Below are positions 32,219 through 41,793 of a stretch of 64,000 nucleotides of DNA, piece by piece. The position numbers and the translations under genes are program-made. Every line of letters begins with the position of its first letter. The stretch's first letter is position 1. The stretch lies in the NCBI GenBank assembly GCA_016710325.1, contig JADJXK010000001.1, positions 1,240,001 through 1,304,000 of the forward strand. The letters run 5' to 3'. The stretch is from Candidatus Leptofilum proximum. Its GTDB lineage: Bacteria; Chloroflexota; Anaerolineae; Promineifilales; Promineifilaceae. Under the pieces are notes generated by a model. It saw only the letters and a list, made by a program, of their open reading frames with translations. It ran no database searches and was not told where the DNA came from.

Positions 32219-34042
32219 ATGTCAATCCAATTCGACCCAAAAAACAAAAGCGCCAATCTGAGAATACTTCACCGGCTAATTTCTGAACGTTTTGACCTGT
32301 CAGAACTAAAAACCCTTTGTTTGGGATTAGATATTGATTTTGAAAACCTATCCGGCACAAACAAAAATGACAAAATTAGAGAATTAATCACCTACATGAT
32401 TCGTCGTGAGGAGTTAGCCACACTGCTCAAGGCATTACAAGCCGAACGCCCCGTCCAGGTATGGCCAACACTTGGAGCCCTCCCTCCAAACAGACGCTTT
32501 CTATTTATCGATGGTCCAGGGGATGTGAAAGGCTGGTTTTTCCAGTTTGGAACCATGGCAACTGTGGTTTTGTTTTTAGTTGTTCTATGTTTGGCGGCAG
32601 TTATTGTCTACCTTGCTATAGATCTCCCAACGAGGGGTCGGGTTACTATCTACGTAACTGGTGAGACTGGAGAAGCCGTGGCCAATGCCAAAGTCCTTCT
32701 CTTTTATCAGGGGGCGCCGCTCAGCCAATTTACCGACAGCAACGGGGTAGCTGTCTTTGCTGTTGAATCAGATCGAGGCGAGGCGCGCATCCTCGTAGAG
32801 CATGAAGATTACAAAATTTACGAACAATCTGTTTCGCTGCCACAGCGCCAGGATTTAAAACTTCCCCTGGAACGAAAAGAGTTGGGCAATCGGAATGTCA
32901 TTGTCCGGGTCATTGACGAGAGCACAAACGATCCAATAGAAGGTGCAAAGGTTGTGCTCATTGTGGCGGGCGACATTTTTGAGGATGCTACTGACTCAAA
33001 CGGCATTTCAAGTTTTAATCTCGCGTTTTCTGGGCCAACGGTCGAGGCAGAGCTGCAGGTAGCAACGGCCGCATATGAAACCAGTTTCAAAACGGTTGCC
33101 CTTCAGGCCGAGCGCGTTCAGGATGTGTGGTTAAATCCACGGACCCAGGGCATTGTGGGGGTTTATGAGCTTGAATCCACAATTATTGTGGGGCTAATCG
33201 AAAAGGAAGCCGAAGCAGTTCAGTCTAAAAGCCAGGCGCTTATCGAGGAGATTTTTGCCCCTGACGCTGTAAAAATTAATGCCGCAACTTCAGAACAGTG
33301 GAACGCCCGCAGCCGGTATGCCGAAACTTTGGCGTTAGAAGACCATTTTGAGATTACCCATGCGAATATTGACGTCCAGATCAATGGGAACGAGGCCGTG
33401 GCGACCAACGACAGCTGTGGCGCCTTCACGGACTCTAGCGGGCAGACGTTTGTCTATAGTGGGCCCAAAAGTGACAGGTGGGAATTTGAACGGGATGAAA
33501 ACGGCCGTTGGTGGATTACCAGTCTGACATTTGCGATTGTGCCAACGGCCGAACGCTTCACTTACGGTTTTGAGGAGGGAACCCACAGCTGCTGGTCTGT
33601 ACGCGTGGACAACGATGTGCCTCAGGGTAACCCACCCGACTATACAGCCGAGCGGGCACATGAAGGCAATGGAGCCCTTCACTTTTCTTTTGATCTGGCT
33701 GATATTCCCTCCCACCGGGCGCAAATAAAGTATGAAAACATGCCGTTTGCGGGCACGTTTTCTGCCTATGTGTACGTTCCGCCAGACGCTCCCCCTGACC
33801 TGATTGCCAGCTTTTATGCCATGGAATATGCCCATGATCCGTGGAATTATCATGGGATTGATACGGGCGAGGGACAGATTGTTGAACTGGTACCCGGTGA
33901 TTGGACCGAGGTTCAGTGGAGCGGTGATGTTTCCGGGTGGGCGATCCCGGTTCATTTATTGGGACTTGAAATTCGCCAGGAAGGTGAAGCCAACTACAAC
34001 GGCTACGTGTTGGTAGACACCATTGTGATCAACGGCCGTTAA
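32219..34042 (+). CDS. EAD-type domain / transmembrane / Ig-like / NTF2-like / jelly-roll protein
   Basis: 607 residues from ATG 32219 (a TTG four codons earlier is possible; no clear ribosome site). Residues 5-75 resemble the small helical effector-associated domains of bacterial signalling and conflict systems: LRILHRLISERFDLSELKTL, then CLGLDIDFENLSG, then KIRELITYMIRREELATLLKAL. One membrane helix (about 113-137, VVLFLVVLCLAAVIVYLAI) leads outside. Two Ig-like carboxypeptidase-regulatory-type repeats (about 142-210 and 215-305; GEAVANAKVLLF and NDPIEGAKVVLI) follow, then an NTF2/SnoaL-like region (about 320-440) and a C-terminal jelly-roll (about 445-606, ending GYVLVDTIVING). It may sense an extracellular glycan. 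Its neighbour is a secreted GH17 enzyme. Confidence 0.75.
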   Translation: MSIQFDPKNKSANLRILHRLISERFDLSELKTLCLGLDIDFENLSGTNKNDKIRELITYMIRREELATLLKALQAERPVQVWPTLGALPPNRRFLFIDGPGDVKGWFFQFGTMATVVLFLVVLCLAAVIVYLAIDLPTRGRVTIYVTGETGEAVANAKVLLFYQGAPLSQFTDSNGVAVFAVESDRGEARILVEHEDYKIYEQSVSLPQRQDLKLPLERKELGNRNVIVRVIDESTNDPIEGAKVVLIVAGDIFEDATDSNGISSFNLAFSGPTVEAELQVATAAYETSFKTVALQAERVQDVWLNPRTQGIVGVYELESTIIVGLIEKEAEAVQSKSQALIEEIFAPDAVKINAATSEQWNARSRYAETLALEDHFEITHANIDVQINGNEAVATNDSCGAFTDSSGQTFVYSGPKSDRWEFERDENGRWWITSLTFAIVPTAERFTYGFEEGTHSCWSVRVDNDVPQGNPPDYTAERAHEGNGALHFSFDLADIPSHRAQIKYENMPFAGTFSAYVYVPPDAPPDLIASFYAMEYAHDPWNYHGIDTGEGQIVELVPGDWTEVQWSGDVSGWAIPVHLLGLEIRQEGEANYNGYVLVDTIVINGR

Positions 34043-34081
34043 AATTAGGAGGGGCTTCATGAATTTAGGGGATCTACAATC

Positions 34082-34148
34082 CGTGATGCATGAAACGTGA
34101 AACGTGACCAGAGAGACATCACGTTTCACGCTTCACGTTTCACGCCAA
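34082..34148. repeat. folded GTGAAAC near-heptad repeat, copy E
   Basis: CGTGATGCATGAAACGTGAA, ACGTGACC; loop AGAGAGA; CATCACGTTTCACGCTTCAC, GTTTCACGCC. Confidence 0.9.
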
Positions 34149-34183
34149 ACCCTACATAAAGCGCCTTCTCCAGGAGATGTAAA

Positions 34184-36778
34184 ATGAAATCCCTAAAGTC
34201 CCAAAGTGGACCTGCGTTTCTGACACCTTTTCTTTGCCTCCTTTTTATCTTCATTTCGTTTTCTGGTGTTAAACCCGTACAGCCTCAGTCGCTCAATGGT
34301 GCAAGGCCAGCGCAACCAACGGCCGCCTATACCGTTGTTCCCGATCAAATGAGCTTTACTGGCGACGTTGTGTTGTGCGATGCTGCCAATATTCCCAACC
34401 AGACGGTTGCCAGCTGGTGTAACAATCTGCCAGAAAACAGCATTATGCTTGGCGTTGACCCTAACTCGCCATTTCCCGCGGATTGGGGCGGCGCCACGGC
34501 GACGGCCTCCGTTTCAATCCAGAGTATTGCTGCGCCAACTATTGCCGTGATTACCATCGGTTGGGAGATTCGTGACGGCAAAGGCATTCACTCCTCGCAA
34601 AAGGGGCTAATTTCCTCTATCGCCTGGGACGGGGTAACGATTTGGAACAAAGCTACGCGTGACTTCAGCTCATTTGGTGATTATTATGCAGCGCAGCATT
34701 ATCCGTTGAAAGCAACGGCCGTTTTAACGACAAGTGGTTCACACAGCTTATCTTTTCACGTACCGGCAAAAACTGCCTGGGATATTTCTACGATCACGAT
34801 TGATCTGTATCCGGTGCCGGACCGGGTAGCGGGCATCGCCTACAGCCCCTTCCGCGACTGCCAGAATCCTCACTGGGGACCTTTTCCCACAGAAGCAGAA
34901 ATTAGAGCAGACATGGACCGCATGTTTCATACTGGCAACAGCATTCGGACCTATTCAACCCTGGATATTGTTGGTGAGATTCCCCGAATCGCTAAGGACT
35001 ATAACAACACACCGGTTTTTGTCGGAGCCTGGTTGGGGCCAGAAAAAGATAGCCAGGGCAACCCTGTTGAGAACAAAAATCAGGAGGGGATAGACGCCTT
35101 AATTGCGCTAGCCAATGACCCGACGCTGGCCAACATTGAGGGGCTCATCGTGGGCAACGAGGTTCTACTACGAGGAGATTTAACAGAAGCAGAGTTAATT
35201 AACTACATCAACTACGTTAAGGCCCGGATTCCAGCAGACATCCCGGTCACCACGGCCGAAGTAACCGGCATTTTACCGCACCATCCCAACGTGATTAATG
35301 CCGTCGATCTGCTGATGATTCACATTTACCCCTACTGGGAGCAAAAACCAATCGAAGGGGCCGCCCAGGCCGTTGCCGAAGAATATCTTCACTGGCAGCA
35401 AACATATGGCAAAAGGGTGATCATTGGTGAAACGGGTTGGCCTTCGGCAGGTCCTAAAAATGGTACGGCCGTTCCCAGCCTGGAAAATCAACGAAGGTTC
35501 TTCTACGAGTTCTTGATTGAAGCGGAAGAACATGATATTGAATTCTTTTACTTTGATACCTTTGATGAAGCCTGGAAACGGGAAGGCGGTGTTGGCAGCC
35601 ATTGGGGTTATATTGATGCCGCTCGTGTTGGCAAACATGAAATACAAAGTGTCATGATGCCCGCACCGGAAATTGCTTACTTTCACGCGCCGTTTTTACC
35701 CCCGTCTCAAGTGTACCTCCCCCTGGTTTGGCAAAATCAAACGAATCAAGCCACAGAGTTTGTTGTCTACGATGAGTATGTCAGCGAGCAGAATCACTTT
35801 GCCCCCTCTGGCTGGATGGGTGATCTCGCCGACATTTCTTATTACGAGTGTGATCGTTCCGATCCCTACAGCGGAGATGTTGCTATTCGTGTCAGTTACC
35901 AGCCAGCTGGGCCTGCCGGATGGGCCGGTATCTACTGGCAGGAACCTGCCGGGAACTGGGGGAAAACGGCCAACGAGGGCTTTGATCTGTCTGGGGCCAC
36001 CGGCATTTCCTTTGCGGCTAAAGGCGAACACGGGGGCGAGTTAATTTCCTTCGGCATTGGCGGCATTGGCTGTAACGATCCGAATGCTCCCTACCCAGAC
36101 TCGCTGTGCCCTGCCCTGCGCCTGGATCCAGATCCAATCGCGCTAACTACAGAGTGGGAAGTGTACACACTGCCCATCCCCGGCAATTCAGATCTGAGCA
36201 GTATGATTGGCGGCTTCTTCTGGGCCGCATCAGGTGTGGATAATCCAAATGGAATAACGTTTTACCTGGATGACATCAAATATCTCTTTAATGTCAACAT
36301 TCCCCTGCAGCCGCATTCCGTTTACTACGGCCCTAAACTTGCCTCTGGCTACGACATGGGTGTGAATACGTCTGGTGGTCAAACAAACTGGGTCACAGAC
36401 CACGCTGGCCATATGTGCATGAGTTATCCACCCAACCAAAGTTGGGGCGCGGTTTTTGTTACCTTCGGCACCCCCAAACCACCGCCAAGGCCAGGCAGGG
36501 ATCTATCGGCGTACCAGACGCTTTCTCTAGATTTGAAGGGGAGTATAGGTGGCGAGAGCGTGCGCTTAGCTTTGAAGGATAATACGGACCCCGATAATGG
36601 AAGTGAAGCCAAGGTTTTGATCTCGAACCTGAAAACCAGCTGGCAAACATACAATATCCCGTTGGCGGCCTTTAACACGGCCGATTTAACCCGCCTGTAC
36701 ATGGTCACCGGATTTGTATTTGAAAGTGGTACTCCGGCCGAAACAGTTTGTTTCCGCAACATACGGTATTTGCCCTGA
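34184..36778 (+). CDS. secreted GH17-type beta-1,3-glucanase with C-terminal jelly-roll domains
   Basis: 864 residues with a signal peptide (about 1-34, FLTPFLCLLFIFISFSGV). After an N-terminal beta domain (about 45-210), the barrel (about 215-500) begins VAGIAYSPFRDCQNPHWGP and contains the GH17 acid/base Glu326 (IVGNEVLLRG) and nucleophile Glu416 (IIGETGWPSAG). Two carbohydrate-binding-like jelly-roll regions follow (about 525-705 and 710-864). Predicted to cleave beta-1,3- or 1,3/1,6-glucans outside the cell with retention. GGAGATGTAAA precedes ATG 34184. The stop at 36776-36778 is 8 bp from the convergent regulator gene. Confidence 0.88.
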   Translation: MKSLKSQSGPAFLTPFLCLLFIFISFSGVKPVQPQSLNGARPAQPTAAYTVVPDQMSFTGDVVLCDAANIPNQTVASWCNNLPENSIMLGVDPNSPFPADWGGATATASVSIQSIAAPTIAVITIGWEIRDGKGIHSSQKGLISSIAWDGVTIWNKATRDFSSFGDYYAAQHYPLKATAVLTTSGSHSLSFHVPAKTAWDISTITIDLYPVPDRVAGIAYSPFRDCQNPHWGPFPTEAEIRADMDRMFHTGNSIRTYSTLDIVGEIPRIAKDYNNTPVFVGAWLGPEKDSQGNPVENKNQEGIDALIALANDPTLANIEGLIVGNEVLLRGDLTEAELINYINYVKARIPADIPVTTAEVTGILPHHPNVINAVDLLMIHIYPYWEQKPIEGAAQAVAEEYLHWQQTYGKRVIIGETGWPSAGPKNGTAVPSLENQRRFFYEFLIEAEEHDIEFFYFDTFDEAWKREGGVGSHWGYIDAARVGKHEIQSVMMPAPEIAYFHAPFLPPSQVYLPLVWQNQTNQATEFVVYDEYVSEQNHFAPSGWMGDLADISYYECDRSDPYSGDVAIRVSYQPAGPAGWAGIYWQEPAGNWGKTANEGFDLSGATGISFAAKGEHGGELISFGIGGIGCNDPNAPYPDSLCPALRLDPDPIALTTEWEVYTLPIPGNSDLSSMIGGFFWAASGVDNPNGITFYLDDIKYLFNVNIPLQPHSVYYGPKLASGYDMGVNTSGGQTNWVTDHAGHMCMSYPPNQSWGAVFVTFGTPKPPPRPGRDLSAYQTLSLDLKGSIGGESVRLALKDNTDPDNGSEAKVLISNLKTSWQTYNIPLAAFNTADLTRLYMVTGFVFESGTPAETVCFRNIRYLP

Positions 36779-36785
36779 CTGTCTT

Positions 36786-37919
36786 TTATGGCGGGGCTGC
36801 TGTAGAAAGACGTTGGACAAACCGGGCTGGCAGCAGGACACGCTGTGGGGGGAAGGTATCACCTTTCAGACGGCGCAAAAGCAGGGCTGCCGCCTGGTTG
36901 CCAATTTCCTCACCCGGTAGGGCAAACGTGGTTAGCGGGGTATCAAAAAAACCGGCATAGGGCATGTTGTCCACAGAAACCAGGGAAAAATCTTGCGGGG
37001 TCACCAGGTTGAGTTTGCGCACTTCTTTTTGGACCCAGCTGGCAATATGGTCATTAAAACAAAAAACGCCGGTGATTTCTTTCCTTGCCACCTGGTTCCA
37101 GAACTGGCTTGACTCAACTTTCATGACAAACTTTATCAGGTCAGGAGGGAGGGGAGCGGGCTCATCTGGCGCCATAAAAATTTGCGGCGTCAACCCGGCG
37201 TCGGTCATGGCCTGCACGTAACCGGCCGCACGATCAAAGGCGGTTGACGTGCTGCTGGCGGCAATGTGCACAATGCTGGAATGCCCCAGTCCAATTAAAT
37301 GTCGGGTGGCTTCAATGCCAACAAGCCGGTTGTCCGCGCCAATATAGTCAACGTCCGCAAAATTGTCTAAGTAGCGCGTCAGCAGCACAATGATCACGCC
37401 TTTGGCGCGCAGCTGCCGCAGCACATCGCTGCCATCTTGTTGATTGGGCGCGACCAGAACAACGGCCGCTACATCCTGCGCGAGCAAACCGGCGGTAATC
37501 TCTGCCAGCGTCCCGTACCGCTCATTGTGAATGCTGGCGTCAACCCGATAACCAGCTTCGCGCAGATAATAGCTGAGCGACGAAGCCAGTTCGGGATAGT
37601 AAATATAATAATTGGAATCAGGCACGATAACGCCCACAAGCGTGTTATGCGGTGGTGCTTCTTGCGGCTCCAGCACAAAAGTGCCGGACCCCACCACGGA
37701 TTTTAAGAGATCGTCGTTAATAAGGCTCTTGATGGCCTGGCGCACCGTGGCCCGACTAATGCCTAATTTTTCCTGTAAAGTACGCTCTGGCGGCAAAGTT
37801 TCTCCAGGCTTTAAAGTCCCATCCATGATTTGGGCCTGGATGGCCCCGCGCACCCGCGCATGGAGTGGTGCTGCTGCCGGGGCCTGAAGGTCGCTAATGA
37901 TACGTTCAAAATCGAGCAT
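36786..37919 (-). CDS. GntR/AraR-like transcriptional regulator of the glycan locus
   Basis: 377 residues: N-terminal GntR winged helix (about 15-85; LKPGETLPPERTLQEKLGISRATVRQAIKSLINDDLLKSVVGSGTFV) fused to a LacI/PBP1-type sugar-binding domain (about 95-370; VGVIVPDSNYYIYYPELASSL, VVLVAPNQQDGSDVL, HLIGLGHSSIVHIA, GVFCFNDHIASWVQKE). This domain order is that of AraR, which binds operators with a GTACGTAC core. Three such operators occur in this locus, including one 35 bp before this gene, so it is probably an auto-repressor induced by a breakdown sugar. AGGAA precedes ATG 37919. Confidence 0.93.
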   Translation of the reverse strand: MLDFERIISDLQAPAAAPLHARVRGAIQAQIMDGTLKPGETLPPERTLQEKLGISRATVRQAIKSLINDDLLKSVVGSGTFVLEPQEAPPHNTLVGVIVPDSNYYIYYPELASSLSYYLREAGYRVDASIHNERYGTLAEITAGLLAQDVAAVVLVAPNQQDGSDVLRQLRAKGVIIVLLTRYLDNFADVDYIGADNRLVGIEATRHLIGLGHSSIVHIAASSTSTAFDRAAGYVQAMTDAGLTPQIFMAPDEPAPLPPDLIKFVMKVESSQFWNQVARKEITGVFCFNDHIASWVQKEVRKLNLVTPQDFSLVSVDNMPYAGFFDTPLTTFALPGEEIGNQAAALLLRRLKGDTFPPQRVLLPARFVQRLSTAAPP

Positions 37920-37950
37920 GTTGGGTTCCTTACTGTGATTTTACACCGCA

Positions 37951-37967
37951 TACCGGTACGTACCAAT
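37951..37967 (-). promoter_or_regulatory. GntR/AraR-type operator before the regulator gene
   Basis: TACCGGTACGTACCAAT with the perfect 10-bp palindrome GGTACGTACC at 37955-37964. On the minus strand it follows TTGACT (37977-37972), a -35-like box. The same 16-17 bp occur at 50507 and 53472. Confidence 0.85.
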
Positions 37968-37980
37968 TGTAAGTCAATGT

Positions 37981-38583
37981 CTAGCTGGCGTCAATAGACT
38001 GTATTTGTTGAAATTTCCTGTGGCAAAGGCGGTAGAGAAGGTAAGCCGTGACACTGCCAATTAGCAGGAAGCTGAGGGGAATATAGTAAATTGCCAGACC
38101 CGCAACAACAACGATGAACAGGCTGAGGAGCGTTATCACGGGTGAACTCAGGGCGATAATCAATGCATTTTTGATGATGTGGAACCAACTGGCCTGGTAA
38201 TGGACCATGACGGGAAAGAGGTAAACGGCCGTTCCCCCATAAACCACCACCAGCAAAAATAGCAGCGCCAGCATCGGCGTCCGAACCCAGGATGTGATGC
38301 TGCGCACAAACAGGAAATCGACTGCCAGCACCAGCCCCACAGCGGTCCAGGCCAGCCCTACCACCAGGCTTTGGACAAAATTCTCCCGCGCATAGTGGAA
38401 AAACGGCATCAAGAACCCTTTGTCTTTGCCTCTAACCCAGTCCCGCACAACCGCAAACAGTGCGGCCGTTGCCGGAAAAAGCGTAATCAGGGGGACGCAG
38501 GCCAACAGCCACAGCAGGTTCAGGAAGAAAAAAGTGGCCAGCACATCCAGCCAGCGGTACAGGCGGGTTTCCAGGATATTCAT
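37981..38583 (-). CDS. DUF624 (YesL-like) membrane protein
   Basis: 200 residues, about five hydrophobic helices. YesL/DUF624 features: LYRWLDVLATFFFLNLLWLLACVPLITLFPATAALFAVVRDWVRGKDKGFLMPFF. The family is found next to sugar ABC importers and pectin or rhamnogalacturonan genes; its mechanism is unknown. The start overlaps the stop of the GH2 gene by four bases (38580-38583). Confidence 0.9.
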   Translation of the reverse strand: MNILETRLYRWLDVLATFFFLNLLWLLACVPLITLFPATAALFAVVRDWVRGKDKGFLMPFFHYARENFVQSLVVGLAWTAVGLVLAVDFLFVRSITSWVRTPMLALLFLLVVVYGGTAVYLFPVMVHYQASWFHIIKNALIIALSSPVITLLSLFIVVVAGLAIYYIPLSFLLIGSVTAYLLYRLCHRKFQQIQSIDAS

Positions 38584-41500
38584 GGGGTCATCGGTTGGAA
38601 ACGTATTCGGAAAGTAAACGGCCGTGCCCGCAGTTGATACTTTTCCATGACCCCCGGGCCGCAGCTGGCCGAGCCAATGCCGTTTTGCTGCAAATCCAGG
38701 TGCAGCGTGATGGTGCGGCGCGGCACAAGCTCGTGGGTGTGCTGCGCCTGGTCCAGATCGGTCGTGGTAAAGCGGTGGGCGCTGAACTCCAGCGTGGGGC
38801 TGCCCGAGACCAGCAGCCCCACACCGCGCCCGTCTTGCAGTGTTACCCAGCGTGTGTCGGTGTGGTTGCCGTTTTCTTGCGGCCGTACATAAGGCGTCAG
38901 CATCTCATCCACCGACGCCTGCCACAGGCCAAAACATGTTGCCTGCCTGGTGTCGGCGTAACTTTCGCCCGGACCGCGCCCCAGCCAGGTCACCCGGTCA
39001 AGGCTGCCCGGCAGCGTCATCTCCAGCCCGAGGCGCGGCAGCATGGCAGGCCATTCGCCACGCGGCGTGCCCTGCACTTCCAGGGCAATGGTCCCGTCGC
39101 CGGTGATGGTGTATTGGTACTGGCAGTCGAAAGCGGCATCGTAGACCGGTGGGGCCAGGCAAGATAGGACGGTGACGCAGACGGCCGTTTCATCCTGCAC
39201 CCAGGTAAAGCCATCCAGCCGGTGCTGCGCCAGGTGCAAAAAACGTGCCCGCCATTCCCGCTCAATATGTTCGCCGCCGCCGCGGGCCTCGTTGTCAATC
39301 ACCGCCCGCCAGATGGTCAGGCGTGGTCCAGCCAGCAGCAACGTCTGGCCAGCAGCGCGCCACTGCTGGATGAAGCCGCGGACCTTGTCAAACACAACTT
39401 CCATATCACCGCCCTGAATGTGCAGGCGGGTGCCCACTTCGCGCACGGTCAGGGGGACGGTGGGGTAGTGGGAAGACGGCCGTTTCCCTTCCACCAACAC
39501 TCCCAGTTCCATCTGCGCCAGAGCAACCTCGTGCCCGGCCGCGGCCCAGGTGGTGGCCTGCGCCAGCGTAAAGCGCAGCGTGAGATGGTACTCTGCCCCC
39601 GGCACCGGGTTGGGCACAACACAGGGTATTTCGACCAGTATCGCCCCACCCGGCAGCACTTCCGGCAGCGCCAAAACGCCTGCCTGGATGCCCACACCAT
39701 CTTCCGTTATCTGCCACGATGCCTGCAAATGGTCCAGCGTCAGGAATTCGTAGCGGTTGTGCAGGCGCAGCCGGGCGGCCTCAGCTTCAATCGCCACCGT
39801 TTCCACGTGTACCGGCTCCAGCACTTTTTTCAGCGCCAGCAGCCCCGGCGACGGCGTGCGATCCGGGAAAAGGAGACCATCGCAGACAAAATTGCCGTCG
39901 TGGGGCTGGTCGCCGAAGTCGCCGCCGTAGCCAAAGTAGGCACGGCCGTCGGCTGTCGTCGTGCGAATGCCGTGATCAATCCATTCCCAGACGCAGCCGC
40001 CCAGCAGCCGGTCGTACTGCCAGAAGGCGTCCCAATACTCCGTCAGGCCGCCGGGACCGTTGCCCATCGCGTGGGCGTATTCGCAGAGGAAGAAGGGTTT
40101 GTCTGCGTAGGCGGCCAGGGGAACGGGCTCCGACCAGGAAGTGGTGCGGCCAACCGGACCTTCTCCCTGGCCAAAGGCGATGACGTCGGGCACGGCCGTA
40201 TACATCTGGCTGATCACGTCGCTGACTTTGCCAAAACGGTCCGCTTCGTAGTGGATGAGGAAGCGCGGATACTGCTGGCGCACCCAGGCAGCCATCGCTT
40301 CATGGTTGGCGCCAAAGCCGGACTCATTGCCCAGCGACCAAAGAATGATGCAGGGGTGATTTTTGTCGCGTTCCACCAGCCGCACCACGCGGTCTACGTA
40401 GGCCTCGCGCCAATCGGGATCGTCGCTGAGGAAGTAAGGCGGGGCCACCTCCCGCAGCCCATGACACTCCAGGTCCGCCTCGTCAATCACGTAGAGGCCG
40501 TAAACATCACACAAATCGAGGAAATGGGGATGCGGCGGGTAGTGGCTGGTGCGCACGGTGTTGATGTTGTGCTGTTTCATCAGCAGCACATCTGCCAGCA
40601 TGGTGGCGTAGGGCAGGGCACGGCCGTAATCGGGGTGGTGTTCGTGCCGGTTGACACCGCGCAGCTTAACGGCCGTACCGTTCACCAACAGCCGCGCATC
40701 TTTCACTTCCACCCGGCGAAAACCCACTTTTTGGGGAACAACGGCCGCAATTTCACCAGCCTCATCACACAGCGTCAGCAGCAGCGTGTAAAGATACGGA
40801 TCATCGGCCGACCACAGGTGTAGTGTGGCAGTGCGGGCAGTCAAGACCAGTTCGGCCGTTTCCGCGCCGGTTTCAGTTTCGGCAACGGCCGTTACCCCTT
40901 CTACCTCATTTCTGTGGGCATCTAGCAGCTTCATTGCCAGACGCGGCCGCGTTGCGCTGCCAGTTTGGATGGTGGCGCGCACGGTGAGGGTGGCGGAACG
41001 GCCGTCCTCCGCCAAACCGGGATCTACGGCCACATCCCACAAGGCCAGCGGCGGCGTAGACAGCAGCGTCACGTCACGGAAGATGCCCGACAGCCACCAC
41101 ATATCCTGGTCTTCCAGGTAGCTGCCATCGCTCCACTGGTAAACGCGCACAGCCAGCAGATTTTCCCCTGTGCGCACGTAATCGGTCACGTCAAATTCGG
41201 CAGCCATGCGGCTGCCTTTGGAGAAACCGGTGAAACGGCCGTTTACCACCACCTCAAACGCCGAATCCACCCCATCAAAGCGCAAAATAAGCCGCCGCCC
41301 CGACCAATTTTGCGGCACGATGAAACGTCGGCGGTAGCTGCCGGTGGGGTTTTCGCCGGGCACACGCGGCGGATCAATCACAAACGGGTAAATCAGGTTC
41401 GTGTACTGCGGCGCACCGCAGCCGTTGAGCTGCCAGTGACCCGGAACCGGCATCTCCGACCAGTCGCTGTCATCATAGGCCTCGTCGGCGAAATTCTGCG

Positions 41501-41720
41501 GTGCTTCAAGAGGCGACAGGGCATAGTGGAAGCGCCACAGGCCGTTGAGCGACATTTCCCAGGGACTGCCTGTGCCTGAGAGCGCGGTCGATTCATCAGG
41601 GTAGGCGGCAAAACGCGCCCGCCCGGGCAGGCGGTGGCGGTGCAAAAGCTGGGGATTCTCCCAATCGGGACGCCCGGCAGCAGGTGTTTGTGGCTGAGAA
41701 GATGACGCCAAAGATGGCAT
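38580..41720 (-). CDS. GH2 beta-galactosidase, LacZ type
   Basis: 1046 residues, LacZ length. Order: sugar-binding domain (LNGLWRFHYALSPLEAP), Ig-like domain, TIM barrel with RHEHHPDYGRALPYATMLADVLLMKQHNINTVRTSHYPPHP, the acid/base Glu in ILWSLGNESGFGANHEAM and the nucleophile Glu in FLCEYAHAMGNGPGG, then the C-terminal beta-sandwich (LTIWRAVIDNEARGG, TWLGRGPGESYADTRQA). No signal peptide, so it acts on imported oligosaccharides, releasing beta-linked galactose. Specificity in this uronate locus could differ from lactose. Confidence 0.95.
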   Translation of the reverse strand: MPSLASSSQPQTPAAGRPDWENPQLLHRHRLPGRARFAAYPDESTALSGTGSPWEMSLNGLWRFHYALSPLEAPQNFADEAYDDSDWSEMPVPGHWQLNGCGAPQYTNLIYPFVIDPPRVPGENPTGSYRRRFIVPQNWSGRRLILRFDGVDSAFEVVVNGRFTGFSKGSRMAAEFDVTDYVRTGENLLAVRVYQWSDGSYLEDQDMWWLSGIFRDVTLLSTPPLALWDVAVDPGLAEDGRSATLTVRATIQTGSATRPRLAMKLLDAHRNEVEGVTAVAETETGAETAELVLTARTATLHLWSADDPYLYTLLLTLCDEAGEIAAVVPQKVGFRRVEVKDARLLVNGTAVKLRGVNRHEHHPDYGRALPYATMLADVLLMKQHNINTVRTSHYPPHPHFLDLCDVYGLYVIDEADLECHGLREVAPPYFLSDDPDWREAYVDRVVRLVERDKNHPCIILWSLGNESGFGANHEAMAAWVRQQYPRFLIHYEADRFGKVSDVISQMYTAVPDVIAFGQGEGPVGRTTSWSEPVPLAAYADKPFFLCEYAHAMGNGPGGLTEYWDAFWQYDRLLGGCVWEWIDHGIRTTTADGRAYFGYGGDFGDQPHDGNFVCDGLLFPDRTPSPGLLALKKVLEPVHVETVAIEAEAARLRLHNRYEFLTLDHLQASWQITEDGVGIQAGVLALPEVLPGGAILVEIPCVVPNPVPGAEYHLTLRFTLAQATTWAAAGHEVALAQMELGVLVEGKRPSSHYPTVPLTVREVGTRLHIQGGDMEVVFDKVRGFIQQWRAAGQTLLLAGPRLTIWRAVIDNEARGGGEHIEREWRARFLHLAQHRLDGFTWVQDETAVCVTVLSCLAPPVYDAAFDCQYQYTITGDGTIALEVQGTPRGEWPAMLPRLGLEMTLPGSLDRVTWLGRGPGESYADTRQATCFGLWQASVDEMLTPYVRPQENGNHTDTRWVTLQDGRGVGLLVSGSPTLEFSAHRFTTTDLDQAQHTHELVPRRTITLHLDLQQNGIGSASCGPGVMEKYQLRARPFTFRIRFQPMTP

Positions 41721-41793
41721 GATTTAGCTGACCTCCATTTGCCCTTTTAGCTGTGAAAATCTGTGTTTATCTGTGTCCGAAATTTTCATTCTG

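Noticed and set aside
39222..40823. 533-codon plus-strand frame inside the GH2 gene
   Set aside because: Overlaps the LacZ-type catalytic core on the other strand and has no recognisable motifs.
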